NCBI GenBank assembly: GCA_032716605.1 | Contig: CM064523.1 | Coordinates: 39,955,026-40,019,025 of the forward strand | DNA length: 64,000 nt | Origin: Paralithodes platypus | Lineage: Eukaryota; Arthropoda; Malacostraca; Decapoda; Lithodidae | Reading direction: 5' to 3' | In this document: piece after piece, positions 32,325 to 43,879 of the stretch | Position numbering within the stretch: position 1 is the first letter of the stretch | How the letters are laid out: every line of letters begins with the position of its first letter | The notes under the pieces: generated by a model | Database searches by the model: none | Told to the model about the DNA's origin: nothing | The model's input: the letters and a program-made list of their open reading frames with translations, nothing else | Translations under genes and position numbers: made by a program

Positions 32325-34780
32325 TTGCAACTTTTTTAGTCTTACCCAGCATATTGCCGAACCCACACAGGAAAACAATATCTTAGACTTAGTCTTCACT
32401 AACAACGACTCTCTAGTACACAGCATTAACATATCGGACACAACATACTCAGATCATAAACTAATTGAGATCAAAACAACCTTAGCAAGTGTACAGACAA
32501 CCTCAGAATCGAGACCAAAAACCGGCCCTTTCAGTAAATTTAACTTCAATAACAAAAATATTAGGTGGGAAGAGGTAAATCTGAGGTAAATGAGTTATCT
32601 GCTCAACAGGTGGCGTTGTGTGTGTGTAAGTGTGAGAGTCCGAGTGTAGGGGTTGAGACAGTGAAGCACGGGAACGAGGTGGCTTCAGAGATGGGGTCGT
32701 TTCGGGCCATGAGTGAGCACCGTGCCTCATGTGAAGGCAAGATGGCAGGTGCTCGTTGTACTCTACGTGCTTCACATGTCTCACTCCCTAGACTGGAACA
32801 AGACCTCACAGGCTTCACTGTTCATTGTAAAGCGGTGAATGTTAAGGCTCTCAGCCTATGCCTGAGAGGAAGTAAGTTGGAATATAGAAAAAAAAAAAAA
32901 AAAAAAAAAAAAAATCAAGAAATGGAGGAAATAGACTGGGAAGATTTAATGAATAGCCTGACACCAGCAGAATGTCTAGTCCTAATAACAGAAACCATGA
33001 CCCAAATTTGTAACCACCATATACCTGCAAGACAAACAAGACAAAGAAGCAAACAGGATCGGGAGAGAAGGAAGCTGTACAGAAGAAGAAAATTACTCAC
33101 ACACAGGCGCACACATCAAAATCTACAGGATAGACAAAAGACCAAAATAGATAGAGAAATTGTGGAAATTGAACAAAGACTGAGAATATCATATGAACTA
33201 CAACATATGGAAGAAGAGAGGAAAGCTATTGCAGGTATAAAGGAAAATTCCAAGTACTTTTTTTCATATGCCAAACAAAAGGCTAAATCAGCATCAAACA
33301 TCGGCCCACTAAGCAAAGGGGTTGGTTCATTCACAGGGGACAAAAAGGAAATGAGCGAACTCTTACGCCGGCAGTATGAAATGGCCTTCAGTGAACCGGA
33401 TGAAACAAAAGCCATCAGAGACCAAAATATATTTGTCATGGAAACCTCCCTCACGGAAACCCCCCAGATGCTGGATATTGATTTCGGTCCAAAAGACATA
33501 GAAGAGGCCATTTCCAACATGCCATCCCACTCGGCACCAGGCCCGGACTCATGGAATTCGATCCTAATGAAGAAATGTAAGGAAAACCTCTCAAAACCCC
33601 TGGCTCTAATGTGGAGAAGGAGTCTAGACACTGGTGAAATACCAGATAGCTTAAAAAACGCAATAATGGCCCCACTGCATAAAGGAGGGAGTAAAGCACT
33701 ACCAAAGAACTACCGCCCGGTAGCTCTAACCTCCAACATCATTAAAGTTTTCGAGCGAGTCCGTCCTGCGAAGCAAAATCTCAGCACATTATGACAAAAT
33801 TCTTAAAGCGCTAGAAGAAAAGAAGAACGTTGATGTCATCTACACCGATTTTGCTAAGGCATTTGATAAATGTGACCATGGTATAATATCCCACAAATTA
33901 AAAGCAAAAGTTATAACGGGGAAAATCGGACGGTGGATATATAATTTCCTCGTAAACCGGAAACAATCAGTAGCAGTAAACCGAGTCACATCTGAACCTT
34001 CGGATGTCAAAAGCTCAGTGCCCCAAGGAACAGTGCTAGCGCCCCTTCTGTTCCTCATTCTAATTTGCGACATACAGTAGATACCAACACAAGACACAGT
34101 ACTGTGTCGTCTTTTGCGGATGACACAAAACTAAGCAAGATAGTAAACACACAAGAGGACGCGGGCCAGCTGCAGGAAGACATACATGTAGTGTTCCAGT
34201 GGACCAGGGAAAACAACATGCAATTCAATGAAGAAAACTTCCAATTAATAAGGTACGGAGATAATAATGTCGTTAAAGAGAACACAAACTACCTAACAGA
34301 AAAAGCTACACTATTGGGATCGCTTATGAGCACTGAAACTGTACTCACTGGAACGTAGAAGAGAACGTTACCTAATTATATACTCGTGGAAAATCGCAGA
34401 GGGTTTAGTACCAAACCTACATACTCCGATAGTCATGAAATTTAGTGATAGGAGAGGCTGGGAATTCAATTTCCCCCGGAAGAATAACAGGGGTGCTATG
34501 GGCTCTCTGCAAGAGGGCTGGTTATCACACAGAGGCCCACGTCTCTTCAACAAACTCCCACGGCGAGTAAGAGACATGAGGGGCGTCTCTTTAGACAACT
34601 TCAAGAGAGCCCTCAATGTCGAACTGCAAAAAGTGCCAGACGAGCCCATCTTCGCAAGGGAGCGGGCTGTCTCTTCAAACAGCCTGCTGCACCAAAACAC
34701 AACCCACAACAAGGGGCGACACGATCCTCGGTGCTGCTAGGAGAGTGGCGAACGCAACCTTAGGTGACCTTAGGTAGGTA
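32325..34780 (+). pseudogene. Non-LTR element, family C (broken ORF2)
   Basis: A 5'-truncated element: end of the endonuclease (32330-32575, with SDHKLIE), linker and start of RT (32915-33770, with NYRPVALTS near 33710), first catalytic block TDFAKAFDKC (near 33845), PQGTVLAPLLF (near 34020), FADD (near 34110), then a C-terminal domain to 34740 (RGPRLFNKLPR). The frame changes near 33765 and 34075. A deletion near 34340 removes much of the thumb, and a poly-A retroposon sits at 32578-32914. The 3' end has TAGGTGACCTTAGGTAGGTAG-like short repeats. Confidence 0.85.
32578..32914 (+). mobile_element. Poly-A-tailed retroposon inside family C
   Basis: About 335 bp of unrelated sequence ending in a 27-base A run interrupts family C between endonuclease and RT. 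AAATC occurs at both edges, compatible with a short target duplication. I recognise no tRNA head or ORF; it may be a SINE, a LINE 3' end or a processed transcript. Confidence 0.6.
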
Positions 34781-36190
34781 GATGCCCACATCGCAGCCTT
34801 GCCAGGTGGACTCTGTCCTCACAAGAAATGAGGGTTTCTGAGGGATGGACTTCAGGGAGCCGTGCATGTAGTTGAGTGTTGCCTTAGACTCCGAGAGTGA
34901 CTGGATGAATCGGTGGTAGATTTGAGTATGAATATGCTTCTGAAGGCTTTTTGGACATGATTACATGCCTAAAACCGGGCCTTTGTCACTAGATGGCCCG
35001 CAACTCAACAACTAACCTAATCTGAGCTGTTTAACCTGAGATTTATGCTCAGTGCTTTCTGTTGGTGATTTGTCTAATCTAAGCTGAGATAAGCTATGCT
35101 AAGGTTATCATAGTGGTGGGGACTCTTGTACTGTCTGGATAAGTAAGTTGGGGGTTTCGGTCCAGAACTTTCATATTAACTGGGTAGCAAACTGGACTGC
35201 TCTGTCATTTGCAGGATCAGTTGTGGCGGTGTGGTTTTAGGTTCTAAGGTCTGGTGCATTTACATTCCAACAACCAGTAAAGGAATGGAGAGCTGTGTTT
35301 GTTTGGCAGTGTTTGCAGTCCCTCGCTTCTGGTCTTTTTAGTTGCCAGCAACATTTGTAGCCGAGTCTAAGTCGATGGTGGTTGACTCTCACCTCCCTGG
35401 CCGTGCTACTGGGAATGCAAAGCTACTGATAATTTGTTAAGTTTTTGTACCAGTTACATCAGAAGGATCCTGCTTTGGTTAGCCCTCTGTAATATTCAAT
35501 ACGGGGCTAGTCTTCTTTTTTCGTGGATTTTTTTGTTTTTCCAGGGAGAGGGATGGTCTGATAGCATGGGTAACTTGGGCCATTTGGGTGGTTGACTTGG
35601 CTGCGGCGTCGGCTTCCTCATCTCCAAAAATTCCCGCATGGCTTGGGATCCAGCTGAAATCCATCGTTTTCTCTAGCATGTCGAGTTGGTTGATGACCGC
35701 TAGTATTGATGTTGTTTAGAAGCCTACTGTTTTGGAGATTTTCCATTGCAGATTTTGAGTCAGTGTGTTTGACCACTCGATCTGCTGGGGTGTGGAGTGC
35801 TTGCTAGCAGGCTTGAAATATAGAGACAAGTTCTGTTTGGAGGGTGGAGAATACATCTGTTGTCCTCCAGCAGTAGGACTGTACTTTGTGGTAGAAGGCA
35901 GCCCACATCATCCTGTTTCCTGGTTGACAGATGCATCTGTGCAGTAGATGGCTGCTCCCTCTCCTACTCTTGCAATACTGAGCTCCGAATCAAACCTAGC
36001 GACTAACGGTTCCTCATCTAGTCCTCACTGTGACCTTGGCAAGTGTGTATGAGGCATTTTTCTTGTCCATGGCCGTGGTGGGATGTAGTCAGGGTGGGGA
36101 TGGTCCTTACCAAGCTGCTTGATGTGCTGCATCTCAAAAATGTTTACTATTTCGGCGACCCTGCGGCTCCACCTACCGTCTTGGAAGAGA
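34781..36190 (-). pseudogene. Non-LTR family D: RNase H and zinc-knuckle part
   Basis: Minus-strand 3' half of an I-superclade LINE. The RNase H domain spans about 35960-35480: it starts with CTDASVN and contains WIPSHAG...DEEADAAAK near 35600. It is followed by LRLGYKC and a CxxC...H...C segment to about 35230. Another RNase H/terminal piece (LARLRCGH-like) lies at 34760-34850. Several stops and frame changes. It continues the RT part at 37118-39096, from which it is separated by a family B insertion. Confidence 0.72.
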
Positions 36191-37117
36191 TCTGGCGTTT
36201 TTTTTTTTTTTTTTTTTTGCTATGCGAGTGAGGGAGACAAAAGGCAGAACTGCCTGTATCGAGTGCCTCCTCCAGAGTTGAAAGAGTGACAGTGCCAAAA
36301 TCAAGGAACAATCGAGCCAAAATGCCGGGACACACATAGATTGAAGCAATTTAAGTCATAGGAAGAGGGAAAGACTGATTCTGGGAGAGAGTTCCAGAGC
36401 TCAGCAGTTGAATAGAAGAAAGACTGAGAATAACACTTTACTCTTGGGTTGGAGAGTTGCACAGAGTAGGGGTGCGATTGTGTTGCAAGACGGGTACTAC
36501 GTACCCTACGCAGAGGAGGTGGTATACACTGTGAGAGCTCTGAGGAACATTGATTATTGTAGTAGCAATAGAATAGCGAGAGAGGTGCAAAATTGTGGCA
36601 AAAAGAGAGAGATTGCGGAGAGTTGGTGAGTGGACAGGAGTGCGATATGAGAGGATCCTCCCCACACATGTGAACAATACTCAATACAAGGATGCACTGT
36701 GCCCCTGTACAGACCAAGAAGCTGTGCAGGGGAAAAGAAACCCTTGATGCAGTTGAGCACACCTAGCTTCTGGGAGGCTGCTTAGCAAGACTGGTAATAT
36801 GGTCCTTCCAAGTGAGAGCAGAAGAAAAAGAGAAGAAAAAGAGACATCTAGAATATTGAGAGAAGATGAAGGATTGATTTTTGTATTGTTGAAGTGTAAG
36901 GGATAGTCCTCTGGGAGTTCTGGACGGGTTGTAAGATGAAGAATTGGGTTTTGGAAGCATTAAAGGCAACAAGGTTTTATTTGCCCCAATTGGAAATATT
37001 AGTTAGATCAGAAGATATGTGTTGCATGACTTCATTGCGTTTTTTTTTTAAGGATTGCTGGCTGGGGTGCTCAAGAAAACTAATTGAGTAGTGTAAGGTA
37101 GATTCGTCTGCGTATGA
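36191..37117 (-). pseudogene. Family B 3' end inserted in family D
   Basis: Minus-strand C-terminal half of family B RT with a poly-A tail (T run at about 36197-36219 on the + strand). It starts just at the RT catalytic pair, here YADES instead of YADDS, and continues through the thumb and the LWNSLPESVFPSSYDLNC block to a stop near 36300. Frameshifted. Family D sequence resumes on both sides, so this is a nested, 5'-truncated insertion. Confidence 0.75.
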
Positions 37118-39096
37118 ATCAATTTCCGCAGGGATGTCGTAATCTTGTTCTCGATAACGCTATCCCTTGGTCTCATGTAAGTCCTTGCAACCAGGCACAC
37201 AACGTTCTTGCGGATACGCATCCGGATGGGTGCTATCCCAGTCTCCATCTGCATATTGGCAGTGCACGTCCAGATTGTAGCACCTAGCATGAGCCTTAAA
37301 GCTTGGTTCAGAGGGACTTGTAGTTTTTCTATCTGATCCTTGTTGAGCGCTTCAAGGGCTAGCTAGGCATAATTGACTAGAGTCCGAACAGCATGTGTGT
37401 AGTAGTGTCTTAGGACCTCATGGTCAGCTACTGTGTTGAGTGACCTCATGATCCCCACTCTGCTCCTTGTTCTGGTTCAGAGGTAGTCCACCTGCCTGTT
37501 GAAGGTTAGGCTTGTGTCGAACGAGACACCAAGACAATTGTGTTCTTTCACCCATCCTATGTCTACCCCCTACACTTGGAGCCTCCGGTCTGATTGTCTG
37601 TGTTTGATGGCCTTCGTCTTCTGTGTATTAATCTTCAGCCCGAGGACCGCACAGGTATCCTCTATCCTTATACCCTATGCGCATTTCGCATTTTGCTAGG
37701 TCCACGTGTGTTGAGCTGAAGATCATCATCATAACAGAAGAGATGTGTGCCTCGGCCAAAATCCAGATTGACTAAGCTCTCCATGAGCAGCTTAAAGAGC
37801 ATGGGTCTTAGGATGCCACCCTGGGGAGTCCCAATTTCAAGGGGCCTGTTCTGGAATTTCTTTCCCTGGAACTTGACCCTGACATTGCGATCACTGAGGT
37901 AGTTCTTAAGCCAATTTAGAAGCCACCCTTGAAGACCCTTGTGAACCAGTATTTACAGGATGGCTTTTTCTATGTCAAGAAGGACCACAACTGACTGCTG
38001 TCTGTTGATGGTCCCAAGGATGGCTGCAAGGTTGTCCACTGTGTCAATCTCTCTGTGCATGCAAAAAGGTGGTTGTGCAGAGGACCTATGCAGTGTTGCA
38101 GCCTTGTTTTAATTTAGTTTTCGTCGGTTTTATGCAGGCAGCTAACCAAGGTTATTGGGCGTAGAGAGCTTGGATCATTAGCTTTGGGTATCCGCTGTAT
38201 GTCTGCCTCTTTCCAGGTCGTGGGCAGCCGGCCTGCTCCCATGACTTGCTTATTAGATTTAGCAGCATTCTTTGTCCTCCAATCCCGCTCTTGGTGGTCA
38301 TTGTGTATGTGATGCCATCCGACCCTGGAGCTGTGTCCTTCCCTGATTTGCAGACAGAGGTCAGTTCTTCAATGTTGAAATGTTGAAGGGGAGGGTCAAA
38401 AACTGAGTCGGTATGGCCGGCCTCTTTGATGATTGCTTCCCATTGGGGTAGGAGGATCAGCTGCTGCTGCTGAGTAGCTACTGGGAGTTGGATTGCGGCT
38501 GCCCGTCCTGCAAACAGACCCGCGAATCTCTCTGCCTCTTGTTGTGGTTCAAGGTGCGTCAGCTGTTTCCTTGAATTTTTTCCTGAGCCGATACGTATTT
38601 GGCCCCAGAGGTCGGTGAGATTGGTGTGTGCATTTAGAGCCGAACACAATTCAAGCCACTTCCTCCTCATTATTGAGAGAAGCTGCTTGTTCATGTTGCT
38701 GACAATTGCTTGGAGAAATTCCCTGTTGTCGTCGGTCCTATTTCTTCTGAAGAGATTTCTGGTAGCATTGACCATTGAGTACAACTTCCAAACTTCCTTA
38801 TCATAATACCAATGATCCTTGTACGTTCTATTTTCGTGTCTGATTTGTAGGCACGCTTTGTCTACTGCTCTATGTAAAGTGTTGACCAGGTTGACAAGGA
38901 TTTCGAGGCTGTCATTGGGTGAAGGGTTGTAGTTGCTATTTCACTCATCCAGCACTCTTTGGAATTCTTTCCAGTTGTGTTGGTTGTAGTCTATTGATGG
39001 TTGTGAGTGTTGTGAAGTGGTCGCTTGTGAGCATGGAGTGTATCTCAAAGTGGGTGTCAGGAAGCAGGTTGGTCAATACGAAGGTAAGGTCGAGGA
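37118..39096 (-). pseudogene. Non-LTR family D: reverse transcriptase part
   Basis: Minus-strand RT of an I-like LINE. 38784-38152 is an open stretch before the catalytic core, with APGSDGITYTM near 38310. Below it, in other frames, come GTPQGGIL (near 37815) and the catalytic block, read as YDDD instead of the usual YADD (near 37725). The thumb follows to 37130. The end of the endonuclease domain is visible above 38950. Many stops. Confidence 0.75.
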
Positions 39097-41765
39097 ATCC
39101 TCCTCCAAGTGAGAGCAGAAGAAAAGGAGACACCGAGAATATTGAGAGAAGACAACGGATTGATTGTTGTATTGTTGAAGTGTAAGGGATAGTTCTCTGG
39201 AAGTTCCGAACGGGTAGTAAGATGAAGAAATTGGGTTTTGGAAGCATTAAAGGTAACAAGGTTTTCTCTGCCCCCATTGGAAATAGTAGTTAGATCGGAA
39301 GATAATTGTTGCATGGCTTCATTACGTTTGTTTTTGAGGGACTGCTGGTTGGGGCGTTCAGGAAAACTGATTGAGTAGTGTAAGGTAGAGTTGTCTGCGT
39401 ATGAATGGATGAGACTGGAGGTATAGTTGAGAGGATCATTTATGAAAATTAGAAAGAGAATGGGAAATAGGACAGAGCCCTGAGGAACACAGGAGTTGAT
39501 AGGATGAGGAAGTGAGTGATGGCCGTCCACAACCACAGCTATGGAACGGCTGGAAAGGAAATTAGAGATAAAGGCACAGATGGAGGGATAAAAACCGAAG
39601 GAGGGTAGTTTAGAAATTAAAAATTTGTGCCAGACTCTATCGAAGGCCTTCCATATGTCTAGTGCAACAGAAAAGGTCTCACCGAAGTTCCGAAAGGAGG
39701 ATGACCAAGAGTTAGTAAGATATGAAAGAAAATCACCAGTGGAGCGACCCATAACCCAACAACGGCAAGCGTCCTCAATTGAGTCTGCAGTGAGTGAAGG
39801 CGAGCGTCCCCATAATTATGAACCAAGGCCTAAAAAAAAAAACTTTCAAAACATCCCACTGGCACTTAAAACAAAGCAATAGGTAATTAAGTGAGATAAT
39901 TCCCCTCCATACCTCCTATCACTCCTCCACATATGTCCAACCCCCCCTCAATTATCACCTATTTTTCTTATTCCCCCTTTTATCGGGTAATTTTCTACGC
40001 AAATTTCCCGCCGGTTGTTTCAGGGTCACTCGAGAGGCAGTTAGAGATCCTAGCAACAGAGAGACTTCACTTGCAAAATGGCAGTATCGATCAGGAAGTG
40101 AGAGAGAGTGGTTATACCGCATGCCCGGCTCTCCCCTCATGATGCAATCGGTCGGCAATAATACGTCTTTTTCTCCCCCACTTGTTTTATTGCTGTTACA
40201 TGTAAATATCCTCATATTAAACGTAAAATAGGTGCATAATTATGAATAAGTAATAACGATAATTATGGTAAAATGACTATTTTCGGCGGGAATGAATAAA
40301 AATATCTTCGCTTGGCGGGCACTTTCAAATTCCATAGCTTAGGTTAAGGTAGCCATACTGGCGATCTGAGAGTAGATTATGAGAAGAGAAATTTTTAAGA
40401 AATTTGGATGCAAGAATAGTTTCAAAAACTTTGGAAATACAAGAGATGAGAGCAATTAGGCGATAGTTGGAGGGTTGAGAGCGGTCACCCTTCTTTGGAA
40501 CAGGTTGAATGAGAACAAACTTCCAGCAAGAAGGGAAGACATTAGAAGAGAGACAGAGACGAAAGAGTTTGCCTAGGCAGGGAGTCAGCACTGAAGCACA
40601 GTTCTTTAGTACAAATGGAACACCGTCCGGACCATACGCCTTCTTAGTATTAAGCTCAGAGAGGGTAGAAAGTACATCTTTAGGATACTAAAGATGAAAT
40701 AGGCATAAGTAGGAGACCGGTGGAGAGGGAGGCATAGCACCGGAATCATCCAAAGTGGAGTTTCTAGCAAAAGTTTGAGCAAAAAGTTCAGCTTTGTCAC
40801 AAGAAGAAGTGATGGTTGTGTCATCAGAGTGGAAAAGGGGAGGAAAAGATGAATAAGAAAAATTGTTGGAGAGGTTTTTGGCTAGATGCCAGAAAGCTTG
40901 GGGAGAGCTAGAGTTGGATAGTGCAGTGCATTTATTGTTGATGAAATAGTGCTTGACAAGTCAAAGAACAGATTTGGCTTGATTCCGGGCAGAAACATAG
41001 GAAGAATGAGATTTTTGAGTTTTGAGGTGTCGGTACAGTTTTAATGCTTCCTCCTTGTTGCGGACAATAGTAGAACAAGCATGAGTAAACCAAGATTTTT
41101 TTGCATTAGACTAGGAGATAGAAAATGGAATGCATGCTTCCATGCCCGAGAGGATGACCTTGGTAATGAGTTCAGCACTCTCCGAGGGTCCCCGGCCACG
41201 GAAGCAAAAGTCATTCCATGGGAAATCAAAGAAATACTGCCGGAGAGCCTCCCAGTTGGCAGCGCCAAAGTACCACATGCGCCACCGTTTGGAAGGATTG
41301 GGTTGCCGTACCAGAGAGATAAGACGGGTGACAGATATTAGTTTATGGTCGGAGGAGCCCAAAGGAGAGAAAAGATTTATAGTATAAGCAGAACGGTTAG
41401 AGATTAGAAATAAGTCAAGAATGTTGGGCTGATCTCCGAAGCGATCAGGTATACGGGTGGGTTGCTGGACTAGCTGCTCTAGGTCATTTAGGATAAAAAA
41501 GATGTAGGCTTGTTCAGCAGGTTGGTCAGTGGAAACAGAAGAGAGCCATTGGTGGTGGTGAACGTTGAAAGGAGAGATGGATAGAATGTGTTCCACTTTA
41601 GAAGTTAGATAGTCAAAGAATTTTGGATAGTCAGTAGAATTTGGGGAGAGATAAACAGCGCAGAAATAATTAGTTTGAGAGTGACAAGAAAGCTTTAACC
41701 AGAGAGTTGAGAATTCAGAGAGTCTAAGTTGGGAACACAAGAGAAAGCAAGATTGTTGCGCACAT
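39097..41765 (-). pseudogene. Family B element, endonuclease to RT, interrupted
   Basis: The longest family B copy. Endonuclease lies at 41765-41110 ([29 protein letters not shown]). Linker and RT start follow to 40348, with NYRLIALIS near 40460. RT resumes at 39752-39097 with ALDIWKAFDRV, PQGSVLFPILF and YADNS, where the second catalytic Asp is Asn. The gap at 39753-40347 is an inserted repeat. The intact parallel at 5060-5075 shows what the site looked like before insertion. It ends next to family D at 39096. Confidence 0.82.
39753..40347 (+). mobile_element. 600-bp dispersed repeat, copy 2, inserted in family B
   Basis: Second copy of the repeat at 9780-10395. Its edges are set by the family B sequence it splits: left edge ATAACCCAACAACGGC, right edge GCTTAGGTTAAGG. 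The ends share TAACC, inverted. No coding capacity, hence a non-autonomous DNA element. Confidence 0.72.
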
Positions 41766-42900
41766 ATACTTCGGTGAAAGTTTTTCTGTTGCACTAGACA
41801 TATCGAAGGCCTTCGATAGAGTCTGGCACAAATATTTGATTTCCAAACTGCCCTCCTTCGGTTTCTGTCCCTGCATCTGTGCCTTTATCTTTAATTTCCT
41901 TTCCGGCCATTCCATAGCTGCGGTTGTGGATGGCCATCACTCATTTCCTCATCCTATCAACTCCGGTGTTCCTCAGGGTTCTGTCCTATCTCCTATTCTC
42001 TTTCTAATTTTCATAAATGATCTTCTCAACTGTACATCCAGTCCCATCCATTCATATGCAGACGGCTATACCTTACACCACTCAATTAGTTTTCCAGAAT
42101 GCTTCAGCCAGCAGTCACTCAAAAGCAAACATAATGAAGCCATAAAATACTTATCTTCTGATCTAACTACTATTTCCAATTGGGGTAGAGAAAACCTTGT
42201 TACATTTAATGCTTCCAAAACTCAATTTATCCATCTTACTACCCGTCAGAAACTTCCAGAGGACTATCCCTTATTCTTCAACAATACAAAAATCAACCCT
42301 TCATCTTCTCTAAATGTCCTCGGTGTCTCTTTTTCTTTTGCTCTCACTTGGAAAGACCATATTACAGTCTCGCTAAGGCAGCCTCCCAGAAGCTGGGTGT
42401 GCTCAACCGCCTCAAGGGGTTCTTTATCCCTGCGCAGCTTCTTGCTCTGTACAGGGGCACAGTGCGTCCTTGTATTGAGTAGTGTTCACATGTGTTGGGA
42501 GGATCCTCTCACACTGCACTCCTAGACAAAGTAGAAAGGAAACCCTTTCGTATCATTAACTCCTGTCCACTCACCAACTCTCTGCAATCATTCTCTCTTC
42601 GCCGCAAAGTTGCATCTCTCTCGCTATTCTATCGGTACTACAATAATCAGTGTTCCTCGGAGCTTTCCCAGTTTATACCGTCTCCTCTACTTAGGGTACG
42701 TAGTACCCGCCTTGCAACACAATCCCACTCCTACTCTGGGCAACTCTCCAACCCAAGAATGAAACGCTATTCTCAGACTTTCTTCGATTCAACTGCTGAG
42801 CTTTGGAACTCTCTCCCAGAATCAGTCTTTCCCTCTTCCTATGACTTAAATTGCTTCAAACTCCATTTATTCAGGCATTTTAGCTCGAAATTCCCTTGAA
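41766..42900 (+). pseudogene. Family B reverse transcriptase, head-to-head with previous copy
   Basis: + strand RT from the first catalytic block ([13 protein letters not shown], near 41790) through PQGSVLSPILF (near 41970), YADGY (second Asp lost, near 42055) and the thumb, to the C-terminal stop at 42899. One frame change near 42400-42490 separates the RT core from the C-terminal part (42492-42899, open). The start at 41766 abuts the opposite-strand copy at its endonuclease. Confidence 0.85.
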
Positions 42901-42984
42901 TTTGGCCCTGTCACTCTTTCAAATCTGGGGAGGCATTCGCTGCAGGCAGTTATGCCTTTTGTCTCCCTCATTCACATAGAAAAC

Positions 42985-43180
42985 AAACAAATATGCAACA
43001 TCCACCTTTGGCTTGAAACTGAGGATAGATATAGTAGGAGGATACAGAGAAAGGTTTGCTGTCAGTAGTCCCAGACACCTGAGTTTCGGTGAGAAAGAGA
43101 AGAACAGGGTTGACAGAGTAAAGGAGGTGTTCCACAGAGTGGAAGTTAGAGGAAAAGCAACGAATGTTGCAAACATTTAT
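42985..43180 (-). pseudogene. Family B endonuclease fragment
   Basis: Minus-strand piece of the family B endonuclease N-terminus, similar to 27000-27160 (blocks around LFLTET-like and the Tyr-rich PPTI segment). It directly follows the 3' end of the + strand copy, so neighbouring pieces point in opposite directions. Confidence 0.6.
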
Positions 43181-43218
43181 AGTAAGAGTAGAAGGTATTG
43201 GTCCAGGGCATTTATAGG

Positions 43219-43222
43219 AGTC

Positions 43223-43299
<77 letters not shown>

Positions 43300-43337
43300 T
43301 ATTATATATTCATATATATATATATATACAGTATATA

Positions 43338-43372
<35 letters not shown>
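43219..43372. repeat. (TA)n microsatellite
   Basis: About 150 bp of TA repeats with a few interruptions (AATTATATTATA and CAGTATATACTG). Confidence 0.95.
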
Positions 43373-43373
<1 letters not shown>

Positions 43374-43389
43374 ATACATACAAGTTTAA

Positions 43390-43867
43390 CCCTTGTCTAT
43401 CGGTGCCCGACTTAAGGCGGTTAAGAGAACCAGGGACTAAAGGGCGGGGCCCGACTTAAGTCCAATGCGATGTTGAGCACATAATTGTCTCTGAGAGAGA
43501 GTCCGAGCGGTGGGAGGAGCGCGGGTGGGCTCTGACCGTTCGGCATGGACATTGTCCCGCCACTGACAGTTTCATCACATCCCACCACATCCCTGGTCCC
43601 ACAATACAGGGTAAAAACTGAAGAAATTACTGTATTTTAGGGATTTTCCCTTTGTGTTGCACGATCGTTGCAAGACAACCCGTGGTCGTACAAGGATGGT
43701 TCAGGTGTCATTGGAAAGCTCAATTATCGCCTTTTCACGGATACATAATTGTATTACGCTCTGGCTCTTGTTTATGCATGAAAAAGAGCAAGGAATGAAG
43801 GTCATTTAGGGTAAATCTGCCATCTTGGCAGCTAGTAGAAGTTACAAACGGCCCCGCTTGTAGGGCG
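43390..43867 (+). mobile_element. TTAA-flanked piggyBac-like MITE, copy d
   Basis: 478 bp between TTAA at 43386-43389 and 43868-43871. Shares CCCTTGTCTATCGG, GCCCGACTTAAG, the GAGAGAGAG block and TTGCACGATCGTTGCAAGAC with copy a. Inserted beside the TA tract. No ORF. Confidence 0.75.
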
Positions 43868-43879
43868 TTAAAGACCGTT

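Noticed and set aside
43013..43459. 148-codon ORF ending in Tyr-Ile repeats
   Set aside because: Reads through the (TA)n microsatellite and antisense of a LINE fragment.
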